Shown piece after piece: positions 8,438 through 16,395 of a stretch of 46,191 nucleotides of DNA (positions within the stretch are counted from its first letter, which is position 1; each line of letters starts with the position of its first letter). This DNA is from an uncultured Acetatifactor sp. (GTDB taxonomy: Bacteria > Bacillota > Clostridia > Lachnospirales > Lachnospiraceae), in assembly GCA_949840885.1 (NCBI GenBank), contig CATKYJ010000035.1:1-46191 (forward strand), in the 5' to 3' direction. A model generated the notes under the pieces. That model had not been told where the DNA came from. It saw nothing but the letters and a program-made list of their open reading frames with translations, and searched no databases. Both the position numbers and the translations under genes were made by a program.

Positions 8438-8915
8438 GCGGCGCAGGCTATGTGGAGCTTAACGCAGAGACAGTGGAGCTAACCGCAGGAGACGGCTACA
8501 TCCTCTGTCCCTGCACCCGCCATCATTACTATTCGGTGCCCAGGAGGCCCTGGCGCAAGGTATGGTTCAATGTGCAGGGAGATCTGGTGGCGCATCTGTT
8601 CAAAGAGGAATATCAGGTGACACCCTATCATTACTACCTTTCCCGCAGGCTGGAGATCGCCCAGAATCTGCTGTTTTCCACCAACATGCCCATTCAGGAG
8701 ATATTCAGACGGCTGGGGTTCCCGGATTACCGGCATTTTTCCAATCTAATTTTTCCCGGCAGCCGCACCAGCCCGCTCTTCCTTTTTTGGTTTCTTATAA
8801 GTTGCCTTACAAAAATGGGTTAGTAAGGTTCAGTAATGAACCGGGATTCAACGAAGATTCAAAGTAAGATTCACATATAAAAATAAGGATGGCATTGGTA
8901 AAAAGCAAGAACGAA
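8438..8915 (+). pseudogene. Second, deleted copy of the araC-type gene and its 3' flank
   Basis: The middle of the sensor domain (from GAGYVELNAE to GDLVAH) is fused directly to the HTH part (LFKEEYQVTPYHYY ... FPDYRHFSNL). It then runs into the former 3' flank and stops at about 8823. There is no N-terminus, and the last part of the second HTH is lost. The two internal deletions are 296 and 90 bases relative to the first copy; the first has the 5-base repeat CGCAT at its ends. Unlikely to make a working regulator. Confidence 0.9.
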
Positions 8916-8941
8916 GTGTGCTCTATCCCCGGTGCATCCAA

Positions 8942-9862
8942 TCAGGCATCCGGAGCCTGTCTTCTGTTGAGGAAGACATAGAAATTGTCCTCCCGCTGGA
9001 TTCCCTCCAGGACCTGCTCCGCCAGGTACTGTGCGTCCGCGGCAGGGTTCCGGCGCAGGGCGCACTCCATGATCTCTATCATCTTTGGCAGGTAGCGGAT
9101 GGAATTGCCCTTGGCCAGCACGGGTTTCACCGCCTCCGTGAGCAGGCCGTAGGATATCCGCTCAGGCACCATGTCCTCGATTAAGGCAGGGTATCTGACT
9201 TTTAAATTGTCTACAATGCTCTTCATCAAGTCAGGATACAGGATTTCATGGTACTTGCCTCGCATGGTGTCCGCCGCTTTGCCGATGATATACTCCACTG
9301 TCCCCTGGTCTACGGTATCCAGCACCTGGGAATAAAGGACCGTGTGGAAAGAAAGAATCATGAATTCCATTTTGCCTATGGCTGGGTGGGGATGGTCTCT
9401 CACGCGGAGCACGGGCATCAAGATGCCCTCTTCCCTGGCCAGCTCCAGTCTCAGGTTCTGAATCCGAACCAGCAGCTTGGGATTGTACTCCATGAATGCA
9501 GGTATCAGGCCCGTCCCGAACACCAGTTCCAGAGGCTCTAAGCTTTCCCGCAGACAGTTTCCCAGTTCCGGCTGTAACTCCTGTATAAAATCGGGCTTAT
9601 CCCTGTCTGCGGAAGCATTCCCTTTCGCCTCTGGGGCCTGCTCCCCGCAGATACCCAGCAGCCAGTCCGTGCTCACATGCAAGAGGGCGGCCAGGTCGGC
9701 CAGCATGGAGATGTCGGGAAGACTTGCGCCCCGCTCCCATTTGCTTACGGCCTGGGGCGTTATCCCCAGCCTCCCGGCCAATTCCTCCTGAGTCATGTTC
9801 CTGTCCTGGCGGCAGTTTGACAGTCTAAGGCCTATCTGCATCAGTTCGTTGGTCTTGCTCAT
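8942..9862 (-). CDS. XRE-family transcriptional regulator
   Basis: 306 residues. Residues about 9-70 form a Cro/C1-type helix-turn-helix (MTQEELAGRLGITPQAVSKW is the classic recognition stretch) ending in STDWLLG. A further 230 residues have no signature I recognise and probably sense a signal or form the dimer. Start ATG at 9862 follows GAGGAG. A promoter (TTTACA, 17 bases, TATACT) lies at 9934-9962. It is divergent from nagB-nagA and could regulate it, but this is position evidence only. Confidence 0.85.
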   Translation of the reverse strand: MSKTNELMQIGLRLSNCRQDRNMTQEELAGRLGITPQAVSKWERGASLPDISMLADLAALLHVSTDWLLGICGEQAPEAKGNASADRDKPDFIQELQPELGNCLRESLEPLELVFGTGLIPAFMEYNPKLLVRIQNLRLELAREEGILMPVLRVRDHPHPAIGKMEFMILSFHTVLYSQVLDTVDQGTVEYIIGKAADTMRGKYHEILYPDLMKSIVDNLKVRYPALIEDMVPERISYGLLTEAVKPVLAKGNSIRYLPKMIEIMECALRRNPAADAQYLAEQVLEGIQREDNFYVFLNRRQAPDA

Positions 9863-9933
9863 CCTTTTTCTCCTCTGCTGTTGGATTTGTTTTGTGAATT
9901 ATTTTGTCCGAAAGCTTTCCCTTTGACAGTTTC

Positions 9934-9962
9934 AGTATAACAGAAAAAGGAAAGGCTGTAAA
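9934..9962 (-). promoter_or_regulatory. Promoter of the XRE regulator gene
   Basis: Minus strand TTTACA (9962-9957), 17-base spacer, TATACT (9939-9934); the predicted start of transcription is about 65 bases before the ATG. Confidence 0.6.
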
Positions 9963-10035
9963 ACAACATGCGGTTCATATGGGATTCAACCGATGGGAAG
10001 AGAGGCGTAGGAATAATCAGGAGAAATAATTGCTT

Positions 10036-10063
10036 TTGACTATTTGGTATGATAGAATACAAT
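10036..10063 (+). promoter_or_regulatory. Promoter of nagB-nagA
   Basis: TTGACT (10036-10041), 16-base spacer, TACAAT (10058-10063). Confidence 0.55.
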
Positions 10064-10218
10064 CATATTGAATGCGGAAACGCTGTATTCTGTCAAAGAA
10101 ATCCTGTCTCACCTATGGCCAAAGCTGTGTCGTGATGATGCAAAGGGAGTCGGATAAGGCAGTGAAAGGGCAGATAAATGCAAAAAAGCATGCAGCGTAG
10201 AAAGGAATCGGTGCAAAT

Positions 10219-10983
10219 ATGAGGATTTATGCAGCAAAGGACTACAAAGACATGAGCCGCAAGGCGGCGAATCTGATTTCGGCCCAGGTCATCCTGAAGC
10301 CGGAGGCAGTGCTGGGACTGGCCACGGGCTCTACCCCTGTGGGGGCTTATGAGCAGTTGAGAGAGTGGTATGAGAAAGGGGATCTGGACTTTTCCGCCGT
10401 CCGCAGCGTGAATCTGGACGAGTACAAGGGGCTGTCCGGGGACCATGACCAGAGCTACCGGTATTTCATGAACCATAATCTGTTCGACCATGTGAACATC
10501 GTGAAAGAGAACACCAATGTTCCCAACGGCCTTGCACAGGATCCGGAGGCGGAGTGTGCCCGCTATGACGGCGTGATCCGGCAGCTGGGCGGCATAGACC
10601 TGCAGCTGCTGGGGATAGGCGGCAACGGGCATATCGGCTTCAACGAGCCCTGCGATGTCTTTGAGAAAGGGACTCATGTGGTGACGCTGACAGAGGAGAC
10701 CCGCCGCAGCAATGCCAGGTTCTTCCGCTCCATAGACGAAGTGCCCACCCATGCCCTGACCATGGGCATCGGCGGCATCATGTCCGCGAAGAAAGTTCTG
10801 CTGCTGGCATCCGGCGAGGCCAAGGCGCAGGCTCTGTACGATTCCTGTTTCGGACCCGTGACGCCGGGGGTGCCCGCCTCCGTTCTGCAGCTCCATAACG
10901 ATGCGGTCATCATTGCCGACGAGGCGGCGCTTGCCTTGATTCGTGAGAGGACGGACTGGAAAGGGGAAGTCTATGATTGTTAA
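10219..10983 (+). CDS. nagB: Glucosamine-6-phosphate deaminase
   Basis: Cytoplasmic NagB, 254 residues, converts glucosamine-6-P to fructose-6-P and ammonia. The family boxes are present: ATGSTPVGAYEQL (phosphate loop, about 34-46), SVNLDEYKGL with the catalytic Asp region, GIGGNGHIGFNEP (about 133-145) and TMGIGGIMSAKKVLLLASG near the end. The length matches the short Gram-positive form. AAAGGA lies about 12 bases before the ATG. The stop codon overlaps the start of nagA by 11 bases, so the two are translationally coupled. Together they feed N-acetylglucosamine-6-P into glycolysis. Confidence 0.97.
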   Translation: MRIYAAKDYKDMSRKAANLISAQVILKPEAVLGLATGSTPVGAYEQLREWYEKGDLDFSAVRSVNLDEYKGLSGDHDQSYRYFMNHNLFDHVNIVKENTNVPNGLAQDPEAECARYDGVIRQLGGIDLQLLGIGGNGHIGFNEPCDVFEKGTHVVTLTEETRRSNARFFRSIDEVPTHALTMGIGGIMSAKKVLLLASGEAKAQALYDSCFGPVTPGVPASVLQLHNDAVIIADEAALALIRERTDWKGEVYDC

Positions 10984-12073
10984 GGGAGGCTATGTCTATC
11001 AGGAGGACAAGACTTTTGCGGAGAGAGACCTGTACCTGGAAAACGGTGTGATCGTGGGAAGCCCTGAGGAACTGACGGACCGCACGGAGGTGGACGCCGC
11101 CGGGCTTCTGGTGCTTCCAGGGCTGGTGGATATCCACAGCCACGGCGCGGTGGGACATGATTTCTCCGATGGGGATATGGAGGGGCTTGGGAAGATCCTG
11201 GCATACGAGCATTCCTGCGGCGTCACCTCCTATTGCCCTACCTCCATGACCATAGGCAAGGACGAACTGCGCAGGATATTCAAAGCCATGGGGGATTTCC
11301 GGGAAGAGCCGGGGATGGCCTATGTGGCCGGTATCAACATGGAGGGGCCTTTTCTGGATGTGGAGAAGAAAGGGGCGCATTTAGCGGAGCATATTCTGGC
11401 GCCGGATGTAAGCTTTTTCCGGGAGTGCAACGCTGCCAGCGGGAACCGGATCCGCCTGGTGACTCTGGCACCTAATGTGGAGGGAGCTTTTGCGTTTATC
11501 CAAGAGCTGCGTGACGAGGTAGTGATCTCCCTGGGGCATACCGGGGCGGACTATGAGACGGCGAAAGCGGCCCTGCAGGCAGGGGCGAACCATGTGACGC
11601 ACCTGTGCAATGCCATGATGCCTCTGGAACACAGGAAGCCGGGGCTCATCGGCGCTGCGGCGGAGGATGAGGACTGCTATCCGGAACTGATCTGCGACGG
11701 CATCCATGTGCACGAGAGCATGGTGCGGGCAGTGTTCAAGCTGTTCCCCGGCAGGGTGGTGCTGATCAGCGATTCCATGCGGGCTACGGGCATGGCGGAC
11801 GGCACCTATGACTTGGGCGGGCAGCAGGTGACAGTGAGCGGGAAGCTGGCCACATTGGCATCCGGCACCATCGCGGGCTCCGCCACCAATCTCTACGACT
11901 GCATGCGGACGGCAGTGTCTTTCGGCATTCCTAAAGAGGAGGCCATCGCCGCCGCTACCATGAACCCGGCCAAGAGCATCGGGATCTATGATAAGGTGGG
12001 TTCCCTTACCCCCGGCAAGCGGGCGGATGTGGTGCTGGCGGATGGGGAGCTGAAGCTGGTGAGAGTGCTGTAG
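10973..12073 (+). CDS. nagA: N-acetylglucosamine-6-phosphate deacetylase
   Basis: Amidohydrolase-fold NagA, 366 residues, removes acetate from GlcNAc-6-P. Visible are the metal and substrate boxes: HSHGAVGHDFSDG, the EGPFL motif (GINMEGPFLD), LGHTGADY, HLCNAMMPLEHRKPG, CDGIHVH, and the catalytic Asp in VLISDSMRATGM. The ATG at 10973 follows AAGGGGAAG within the end of nagB; the in-frame ATG at 10943 lies deep in nagB and is not preferred. The C-terminal segment (ATMNPAKSIGI, PGKRADVV) has a decayed second copy at about 14770-14912. Confidence 0.97.
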   Translation: MIVKGGYVYQEDKTFAERDLYLENGVIVGSPEELTDRTEVDAAGLLVLPGLVDIHSHGAVGHDFSDGDMEGLGKILAYEHSCGVTSYCPTSMTIGKDELRRIFKAMGDFREEPGMAYVAGINMEGPFLDVEKKGAHLAEHILAPDVSFFRECNAASGNRIRLVTLAPNVEGAFAFIQELRDEVVISLGHTGADYETAKAALQAGANHVTHLCNAMMPLEHRKPGLIGAAAEDEDCYPELICDGIHVHESMVRAVFKLFPGRVVLISDSMRATGMADGTYDLGGQQVTVSGKLATLASGTIAGSATNLYDCMRTAVSFGIPKEEAIAAATMNPAKSIGIYDKVGSLTPGKRADVVLADGELKLVRVL

Positions 12074-12099
12074 GAAATCGAAAATTGCTGAAAATATTC

Positions 12100-12127
12100 A
12101 GGCCGCTGTCCGATGGGACGGCGGCCT
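12100..12127 (+). terminator. Stem-loop behind nagA
   Basis: 12-bp stem (AGGCCGCTGTCC with GGACGGCGGCCT, one G-U pair) with loop GATG, 27 bases after the nagA stop. No T-run follows, so termination is uncertain. Confidence 0.4.
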
Positions 12128-12163
12128 GATGCTGTCTGCTGTGAGGGCTGTGCCATAAAGCGC

Positions 12164-12261
12164 AGATCACCGCAAGGCGGTGATCTGGTATAATAGGATA
12201 GTTCTCGGGAGGGTGTTTAAGGTAACATCCAGCCGCCGATAGGGGTTTTACCCCTTTTTTT
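12164..12261 (+). other. Hairpin, extended -10 box and terminator: possible short transcript
   Basis: A perfect 10-bp hairpin (AGATCACCGC, AAG, GCGGTGATCT; 12164-12186) is followed by TGGTATAAT (extended -10, ending 12194). About 50 bases later comes a terminator-like stem at 12241-12255. RNA begun here would be about 60 bases long. It could be a small RNA or a degraded leader; no database family is recognised. Confidence 0.35.
12241..12261 (+). terminator. Rho-independent terminator
   Basis: 6-bp stem AGGGGT/ACCCCT, loop TTT, followed by a run of seven T (12255-12261). Confidence 0.65.
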
Positions 12262-12353
12262 ATGTGGATGTGACGGTTCTCTGATTTGTCTGAGTGCATG
12301 GTAAATCCCCCGGAAATTTCCGTGAAACATACCAATATATCCAAAATACAGGA

Positions 12354-12381
12354 TTGACATTTACGATAATTATACTATAAT
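12354..12381 (+). promoter_or_regulatory. Consensus promoter of the beta-helix gene
   Basis: TTGACA (12354-12359), 16-base spacer, TATAAT (12376-12381): a full match in both boxes, about 80 bases before the ATG at 12460. It shows that the gene is transcribed independently of nagBA. Confidence 0.75.
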
Positions 12382-12459
12382 AAAAGAGAATTGACTAATT
12401 GGCTCGGGAAACCAGGAAAGCGGCAAGGAAGAAACAGGAAGGAGAAAGGGAAAGTGAAG

Positions 12460-14730
12460 ATGAGACGAAAGCTTATCTCAATAATGGCGGCGGGAGCCCT
12501 GGCGCTCTCTGCGGCGGGAGCATGTCTGTGCGCGCCGGTGGCCGCTCAGGCCGCCGCCTCCGGAGGGGCGGCAGGCGGCGGAGCCACCATATATGTGGAT
12601 CCGCAGGAGGGCCTTGACTCCAACGATGGGACGCAGGACGCCCCGGTGCAGACCCTGAAAAGGGCGCAGGAGCTGGTAAGGGGCCTGGTGCAGGACATGG
12701 ACGGGGACGTGACCGTCCGTCTGCGGGGTGGCCGGCATACCCTTGAGGAGACCCTGGAGCTCGGCCCCCAGGACAGCGGGCGAGGCGGCTTCAGCGTGGT
12801 ATGGACCTCCTATGAGGGGGAGGAGGCGGAGATTTCCGGCGGAGTCCGGATCACCGACTGGACGCTGCATGACGCGGAGAGGAATATCTGGGCGGCCCCG
12901 GCCCAGGGCGTCATCAGCCGCGACTTCTACGTGGACGGGGAGATGGCGGTCCGTGCCCGGACGGATCTGGAAGCGGTGAATGTGGACAGCGCTTTCAAGC
13001 AGATTATGGTGAAGCCGGGCAGCCTGCCGGAGAGCTTTACAAGGCCCGAGGATATGGAGGTGCTCTATCAGGAAAACGGATGGAGATGGGGCATAGCCCA
13101 CGTTGAGGCAATGGGGGAGATAAATGGATATCCGATGCTGCAGTGCACGGAGGCGTCGTTCATTGCCAATCCTGAGAACAAAAACATCAAATACCTGGAG
13201 AACGCCTATGAACTGCTGGACGAGCCGGGCGAATGGTACCTGGACACGAAAGAGGACTGCGTCTACTACATGCCGAAAGAGGGGCAGGACATGAGCAGGG
13301 CCGATGCTCTGCTGGGCCGGCTGGAGACTTTCTTCATGCTTCTGGGGACGGCGGAGGGCCCGGTGGAGGGCATCGCGTTCGAGGGGCTGACGTTTAGCCA
13401 CACCACATGGCTCCTGCCGCTTTCGGAGCATGGGCTGCATCTCGTACAGTCCGCCATGCTCCCCTATGCCCCTTACCAGGGGGACGGGAGCGGGTACGTG
13501 CCGGCCCCCCTGAGCAGCACCATTATCCGAGGAGGCAATATAACCAACTGGATACCGTCTACCTCCAGCTGCGTATACGGGGAGTACGTGGACGGCATCC
13601 GGTTCAGCGGGAACAGGTTCCAATGCCTGGGGAACGGCGGGGTGCACCTGGGGAGAGCCACCAAGAACTCCGCCATCGAGGGCAACGTCTTCAGGGAACT
13701 GGGGGCCGGGGCGGTGATACTGGGCGGCTTCCACTTCAATGGCATCGACCATTTCCCCCTGGAGAGCGAGGAGGGCCTCAAGGTGCTGACGGAGAACAAC
13801 AGGGTGTCGGACAACTATATTGAGGGCATGGGCAGGGTGAACAAGGGCTGCAGCGCCATCCTGGTGGGACTCTCCGCAGGGACCACCATAGATCATAATA
13901 CGATCATCGACTTCCCTTATACCGGCATCAGCATGGGCTGGGGCTGGGGGAGCCATGACTTTGACTACGATGAATTCGCACTGGTCGGGAACAGCATCAC
14001 GGACAACTACCTGGAGGACGGGATGAATTTTGTCTTCAACGATGGCGGGGCCATATATACGCTGGGCAGACAGGATGATTCCGTTATCACGGGCAACTAT
14101 ATTGAACAAATGTCCAAGGGCAGGGGCATCTACCTGGACGATGGCTCCTACGGCTTTACGGTGACGGGCAATGTCGTCAGGGACAGTGACCGGAATTTTA
14201 CGTACAAGGGCGATTACAATTATATTTTTGATAATTATACGGTCAATGCGCAGCGTGAGGATTCCGATATGCGGCTGCCGATCGGCGATACATCCGTATA
14301 CAGGCTGGAGAACAACGACCTGTGGGACGAGAACACGGTAGCCGCCATCCGGGCCGGGGCCGGAGCGAGTGGACCCCACGTGCCCGGGCGGGAGGAGGCC
14401 GCAGGGACGCAGCCCGGAGAAGCGGAAGAGTCCGTGGAGACGGCGGCGTCCGCAGAGGCAGAAGCCGCAGGGACGCAGCCCGGGGAAGCGGGAGAGTCCG
14501 TGGAGACAACGGCGTCCGCAGAGGCAGAAGCCGCAGGGACGCAGCCCGGAGAAGCGGGAGAGCCTGTGGAGACCGCGGCTCCTGCAGACCCAGAGCCCGC
14601 AGATAAGGGAGCTGCCCCGCAGGAGGCGCAGGACGGGGCCGGAGTCCCAGCCGCCGCATGGCTTCTGCTGCCGGTGCTGGCGGCTGGGGCTGCCGCAGGT
14701 GTTGTCTTTGCAAGGAAGCGGAAGAAGTGA
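12460..14730 (+). CDS. Secreted right-handed beta-helix protein with C-terminal membrane anchor
   Basis: 756 residues from ATG at 12460 (GGAGAAAGGG upstream). A signal peptide covers about residues 1-33. The front IYVDPQEGLDSNDGTQDAP and a GGRHTLEETLEL strand, followed by repeated N-rich coils, is the pattern of parallel beta-helix carbohydrate-active proteins (pectate-lyase-like fold; GH141-like families start this way). A linker of three 22-residue repeats (AGTQPGEAEESVETAASA type) leads to a hydrophobic segment (LLLPVLAAGAAAGVVFA) and RKRKK, so it is held on the outer face of the membrane; no LPXTG is seen. Placed next to nagBA it may act on amino-sugar glycans, but the substrate cannot be read from the sequence. 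Confidence 0.8.
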   Translation: MRRKLISIMAAGALALSAAGACLCAPVAAQAAASGGAAGGGATIYVDPQEGLDSNDGTQDAPVQTLKRAQELVRGLVQDMDGDVTVRLRGGRHTLEETLELGPQDSGRGGFSVVWTSYEGEEAEISGGVRITDWTLHDAERNIWAAPAQGVISRDFYVDGEMAVRARTDLEAVNVDSAFKQIMVKPGSLPESFTRPEDMEVLYQENGWRWGIAHVEAMGEINGYPMLQCTEASFIANPENKNIKYLENAYELLDEPGEWYLDTKEDCVYYMPKEGQDMSRADALLGRLETFFMLLGTAEGPVEGIAFEGLTFSHTTWLLPLSEHGLHLVQSAMLPYAPYQGDGSGYVPAPLSSTIIRGGNITNWIPSTSSCVYGEYVDGIRFSGNRFQCLGNGGVHLGRATKNSAIEGNVFRELGAGAVILGGFHFNGIDHFPLESEEGLKVLTENNRVSDNYIEGMGRVNKGCSAILVGLSAGTTIDHNTIIDFPYTGISMGWGWGSHDFDYDEFALVGNSITDNYLEDGMNFVFNDGGAIYTLGRQDDSVITGNYIEQMSKGRGIYLDDGSYGFTVTGNVVRDSDRNFTYKGDYNYIFDNYTVNAQREDSDMRLPIGDTSVYRLENNDLWDENTVAAIRAGAGASGPHVPGREEAAGTQPGEAEESVETAASAEAEAAGTQPGEAGESVETTASAEAEAAGTQPGEAGEPVETAAPADPEPADKGAAPQEAQDGAGVPAAAWLLLPVLAAGAAAGVVFARKRKK
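14401..14590 (+). repeat. 66-bp tandem repeat in the beta-helix gene
   Basis: Units begin at 14401, 14467 and 14533 (last one partial), period 66 bases = 22 codons, nearly identical at DNA level. They encode an Ala/Glu/Thr/Gly linker between the catalytic-type domain and the membrane anchor. Copy number is likely variable between strains. Confidence 0.85.
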
Positions 14731-14767
14731 CCGCGGTCTGGCCAAAGGAAATGGCAAAAGCCTATGG

Positions 14768-14913
14768 TGGACATTCCCGAAGAGGAGACCATCGTTACCA
14801 CAAACCCGGCCAAGATCATCGGCGTGTACGGCCGGGCAGCTCCCCCGCCTCCGGCAAGCGGGCGGACGTGGTGCCGGCGGAGCGGGATTTGTAGCTGGTT
14901 AAAGCGCTGTCGG
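14768..14913 (+). pseudogene. Decayed 3' fragment of a second nagA
   Basis: The translation IPEEETIVTTNPAKIIGVYG, and in a shifted frame KRADVV then LVKAL, aligns with the last 45 residues of the NagA upstream (IPKEEAI..TMNPAKSIGIYD, GKRADVV, LVRVL). It has a frame change and an internal stop. No upstream part of nagA remains. The beta-helix gene therefore lies between an intact nagA and a nagA remnant. Confidence 0.75.
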
Positions 14914-15020
14914 ATTCTTCTGCGGAGGCTTGGAATACCGCGGACAATATATCCGCAGAGGAGACCGGAAAATGGGGGAAAGCGAGACCGGAAAGACATC
15001 GGAAAGATTGCAAGTGGCCA

Positions 15021-15049
15021 TTGCATTTTGTAAAGTCATGTGGTAGAAT
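15021..15049 (+). promoter_or_regulatory. Promoter of the cobalamin-riboswitch operon
   Basis: TTGCAT (15021-15026), 17-base spacer, TAGAAT (15044-15049) with TGG before it; transcription would begin about 15 bases before the aptamer. Confidence 0.65.
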
Positions 15050-15069
15050 ACTGATTCAAGTGAATAAGG

Positions 15070-15332
15070 ACATGACAGGTGCCGGAGGGCGGAGGTATCC
15101 GCCTGGTCCGGTGAAAAGGGAAGCAGGTGCAAGACCTGCACGATCTCGTCGCTGTGAGAGAAGAGTCATGCTTCATGCTGCCTTTTGGCAGCGTATGTCA
15201 CTGGGAAGAAAGTTCATTTCCTGTGAGGAAAGAAAGGGAGCCGCAAAGGCTCCGGACAATGGGGAGAGGAACCGATTCCCGGGAAGGCGAAGCTGGCGGT
15301 GACGCTCAAGTCAGAAGACCTGCCTGTGATGT
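15070..15332 (+). ncRNA. Cobalamin (AdoCbl-type) riboswitch aptamer
   Basis: The conserved elements occur in order: GGTGCC near the 5' end; GGTGAAAAGGGAAGC; a hairpin GCAGGTGCAAGACCTGC; the B12-box region CGATCTCGTCGCTGTGA; GTCACTGG; and the closing CAAGTCAGAAGACCTGCC (about 15307-15324), close to the Rfam consensus CAAGCCAGGAGACCUGCC. The 5' ACATGACAGGT can pair imperfectly with the 3' ACCTGCCTGTGATGT to make P1. It lies upstream of the DUF4430 and ECF genes and predicts that they are shut off when cobalamin is plentiful. Confidence 0.93.
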
Positions 15333-15533
15333 GTGCCATGTGGCCACGAGGAATTGGCTGGCGCGGAGTGCGCGTGGAATGCGCGTATTCCATTCTGCGT
15401 TTTGTCTGCATCAATTGTTATGACTACATAAAACCTTTTCGGTTGCATATGCTGCCAATAACAATATTGCTGCCGCGGAATATCCTGCTGACAAAGAAAG
15501 GCGTAAAGACTGCCTTTCTGTTTTAGGTACGCC

Positions 15534-15560
15534 AACTCCTGCTTAATGCGGGAGTTTTTT
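15534..15560 (+). terminator. Terminator between riboswitch and first gene
   Basis: 9-bp stem AACTCCTGC/GCGGGAGTT with loop TTAAT and six T. It follows the aptamer by 200 bases and precedes the ATG by 225, so it is probably the regulated attenuator of the riboswitch, though with an unusually long connecting stretch. Confidence 0.75.
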
Positions 15561-15785
15561 CGTGTACCGGAATAGGCCGCGCAGACTTCAAAAGCGTAAG
15601 CGTTAAAAGCCCGGGTTTTGAAAGCGTTAAAAGAACGCAGATCTGCCTGGCGAAAAGGGGCGCAAGTGCATAGCCCTAAACTGGCCGGCACAAACCTTAT
15701 CGCTGTAAAAAGGGGAAAAGCCCATTGCGGGCTAAGCCCAAAAAGAGACTGCATAAAAGCAGCAGAAAGCGGAGGAGAAAAAGAG

Positions 15786-16205
15786 ATGGAAAGCAAAAAG
15801 GGAAACAAGAAAGTACTCCTGGGCGCGGCAGCGCTGGTGGCAGTGGTGGCGATTCTGGCCATTGTATACATGGCGTTTCGGGAGAAGCCTGTGGAGGGCT
15901 CTAAGACTATCACGATTGAGGTCACCGGCAAGTCCGGAGCCACCCAGAGCTATGAGCTGAAAACAGACGCCCAGTACCTGCGCCAGGCCATGGAAGAGGC
16001 AGATGGGCTTGTATTTTCCGGCACAGAGAGCGAGTATGGCATGATGGTGGAAGCCGTCAACGGCGATCTGGCGGACTATGATGCGGACGGCGCGTACTGG
16101 AGCTTTTATGTAAACGGGGAGTATTGCAACTATGGCATAGACACCCAGCCGGTGGAAGACGGAGATGCTTTCGGAATCATATATACAGTGGGTTCGGCTG
16201 AGTAA
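15786..16205 (+). CDS. DUF4430 (transcobalamin C-terminal-like) membrane-anchored protein
   Basis: 139 residues. An N-terminal uncleaved-type signal anchor (about 9-30) is followed by one DUF4430 domain, recognisable from YLRQAMEEADGL and from AYWSFYVNGEYCNYGID followed by VEDGDAFGIIYT. The domain resembles the cobalamin-gripping beta domain of animal transcobalamin and intrinsic factor. Start is set by GGAGGAG (15771-15777). With a cobalamin riboswitch in front and an ECF S component behind, it most likely captures a corrinoid at the cell surface and hands it to the transporter (inference). No lipobox Cys is seen. Confidence 0.85.
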   Translation: MESKKGNKKVLLGAAALVAVVAILAIVYMAFREKPVEGSKTITIEVTGKSGATQSYELKTDAQYLRQAMEEADGLVFSGTESEYGMMVEAVNGDLADYDADGAYWSFYVNGEYCNYGIDTQPVEDGDAFGIIYTVGSAE

Positions 16206-16395
16206 TGCACAACACAGCGGCATTTGAGAAAGAGGCACCAGGGCGCCGCCAAAGCGCTGTCAAAGCGTTTATGACACTGACGTAAGGGTAGAACACATGG
16301 GGCCGACTGGGGATAAGGTAAGAAAAGACAGAGAGCGCGCGGAAAGCCGGACCAGTGAGGCGGGAAAGAGGCGTTCTGGACAGGAGAGCAGATTC

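Larger units (their letters stand above)
9863..10218. other. Divergent intergenic region between the XRE regulator and nagB
   Basis: No gene seen. It contains a minus-strand promoter (9934-9962) for the regulator and a plus-strand promoter (10036-10063) for nagB, plus an untranslated leader of about 150 bases before nagB. Confidence 0.6.

Noticed and set aside
9859..10062. 67-codon minus-strand frame upstream of the XRE gene
   Set aside because: It covers the predicted promoter and has no ribosome site or recognisable motif.
14401..14590. Regular repeats considered as a CRISPR-like array
   Set aside because: The repeats are in-frame, directly tandem without spacers, and encode a protein linker.
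12478..14757. Long open frame (759 codons) on the minus strand
   Set aside because: It is the reverse-strand shadow of the beta-helix gene, whose GC-rich codons leave few stops; no ribosome site, low-complexity His/Pro/Gln-rich product.
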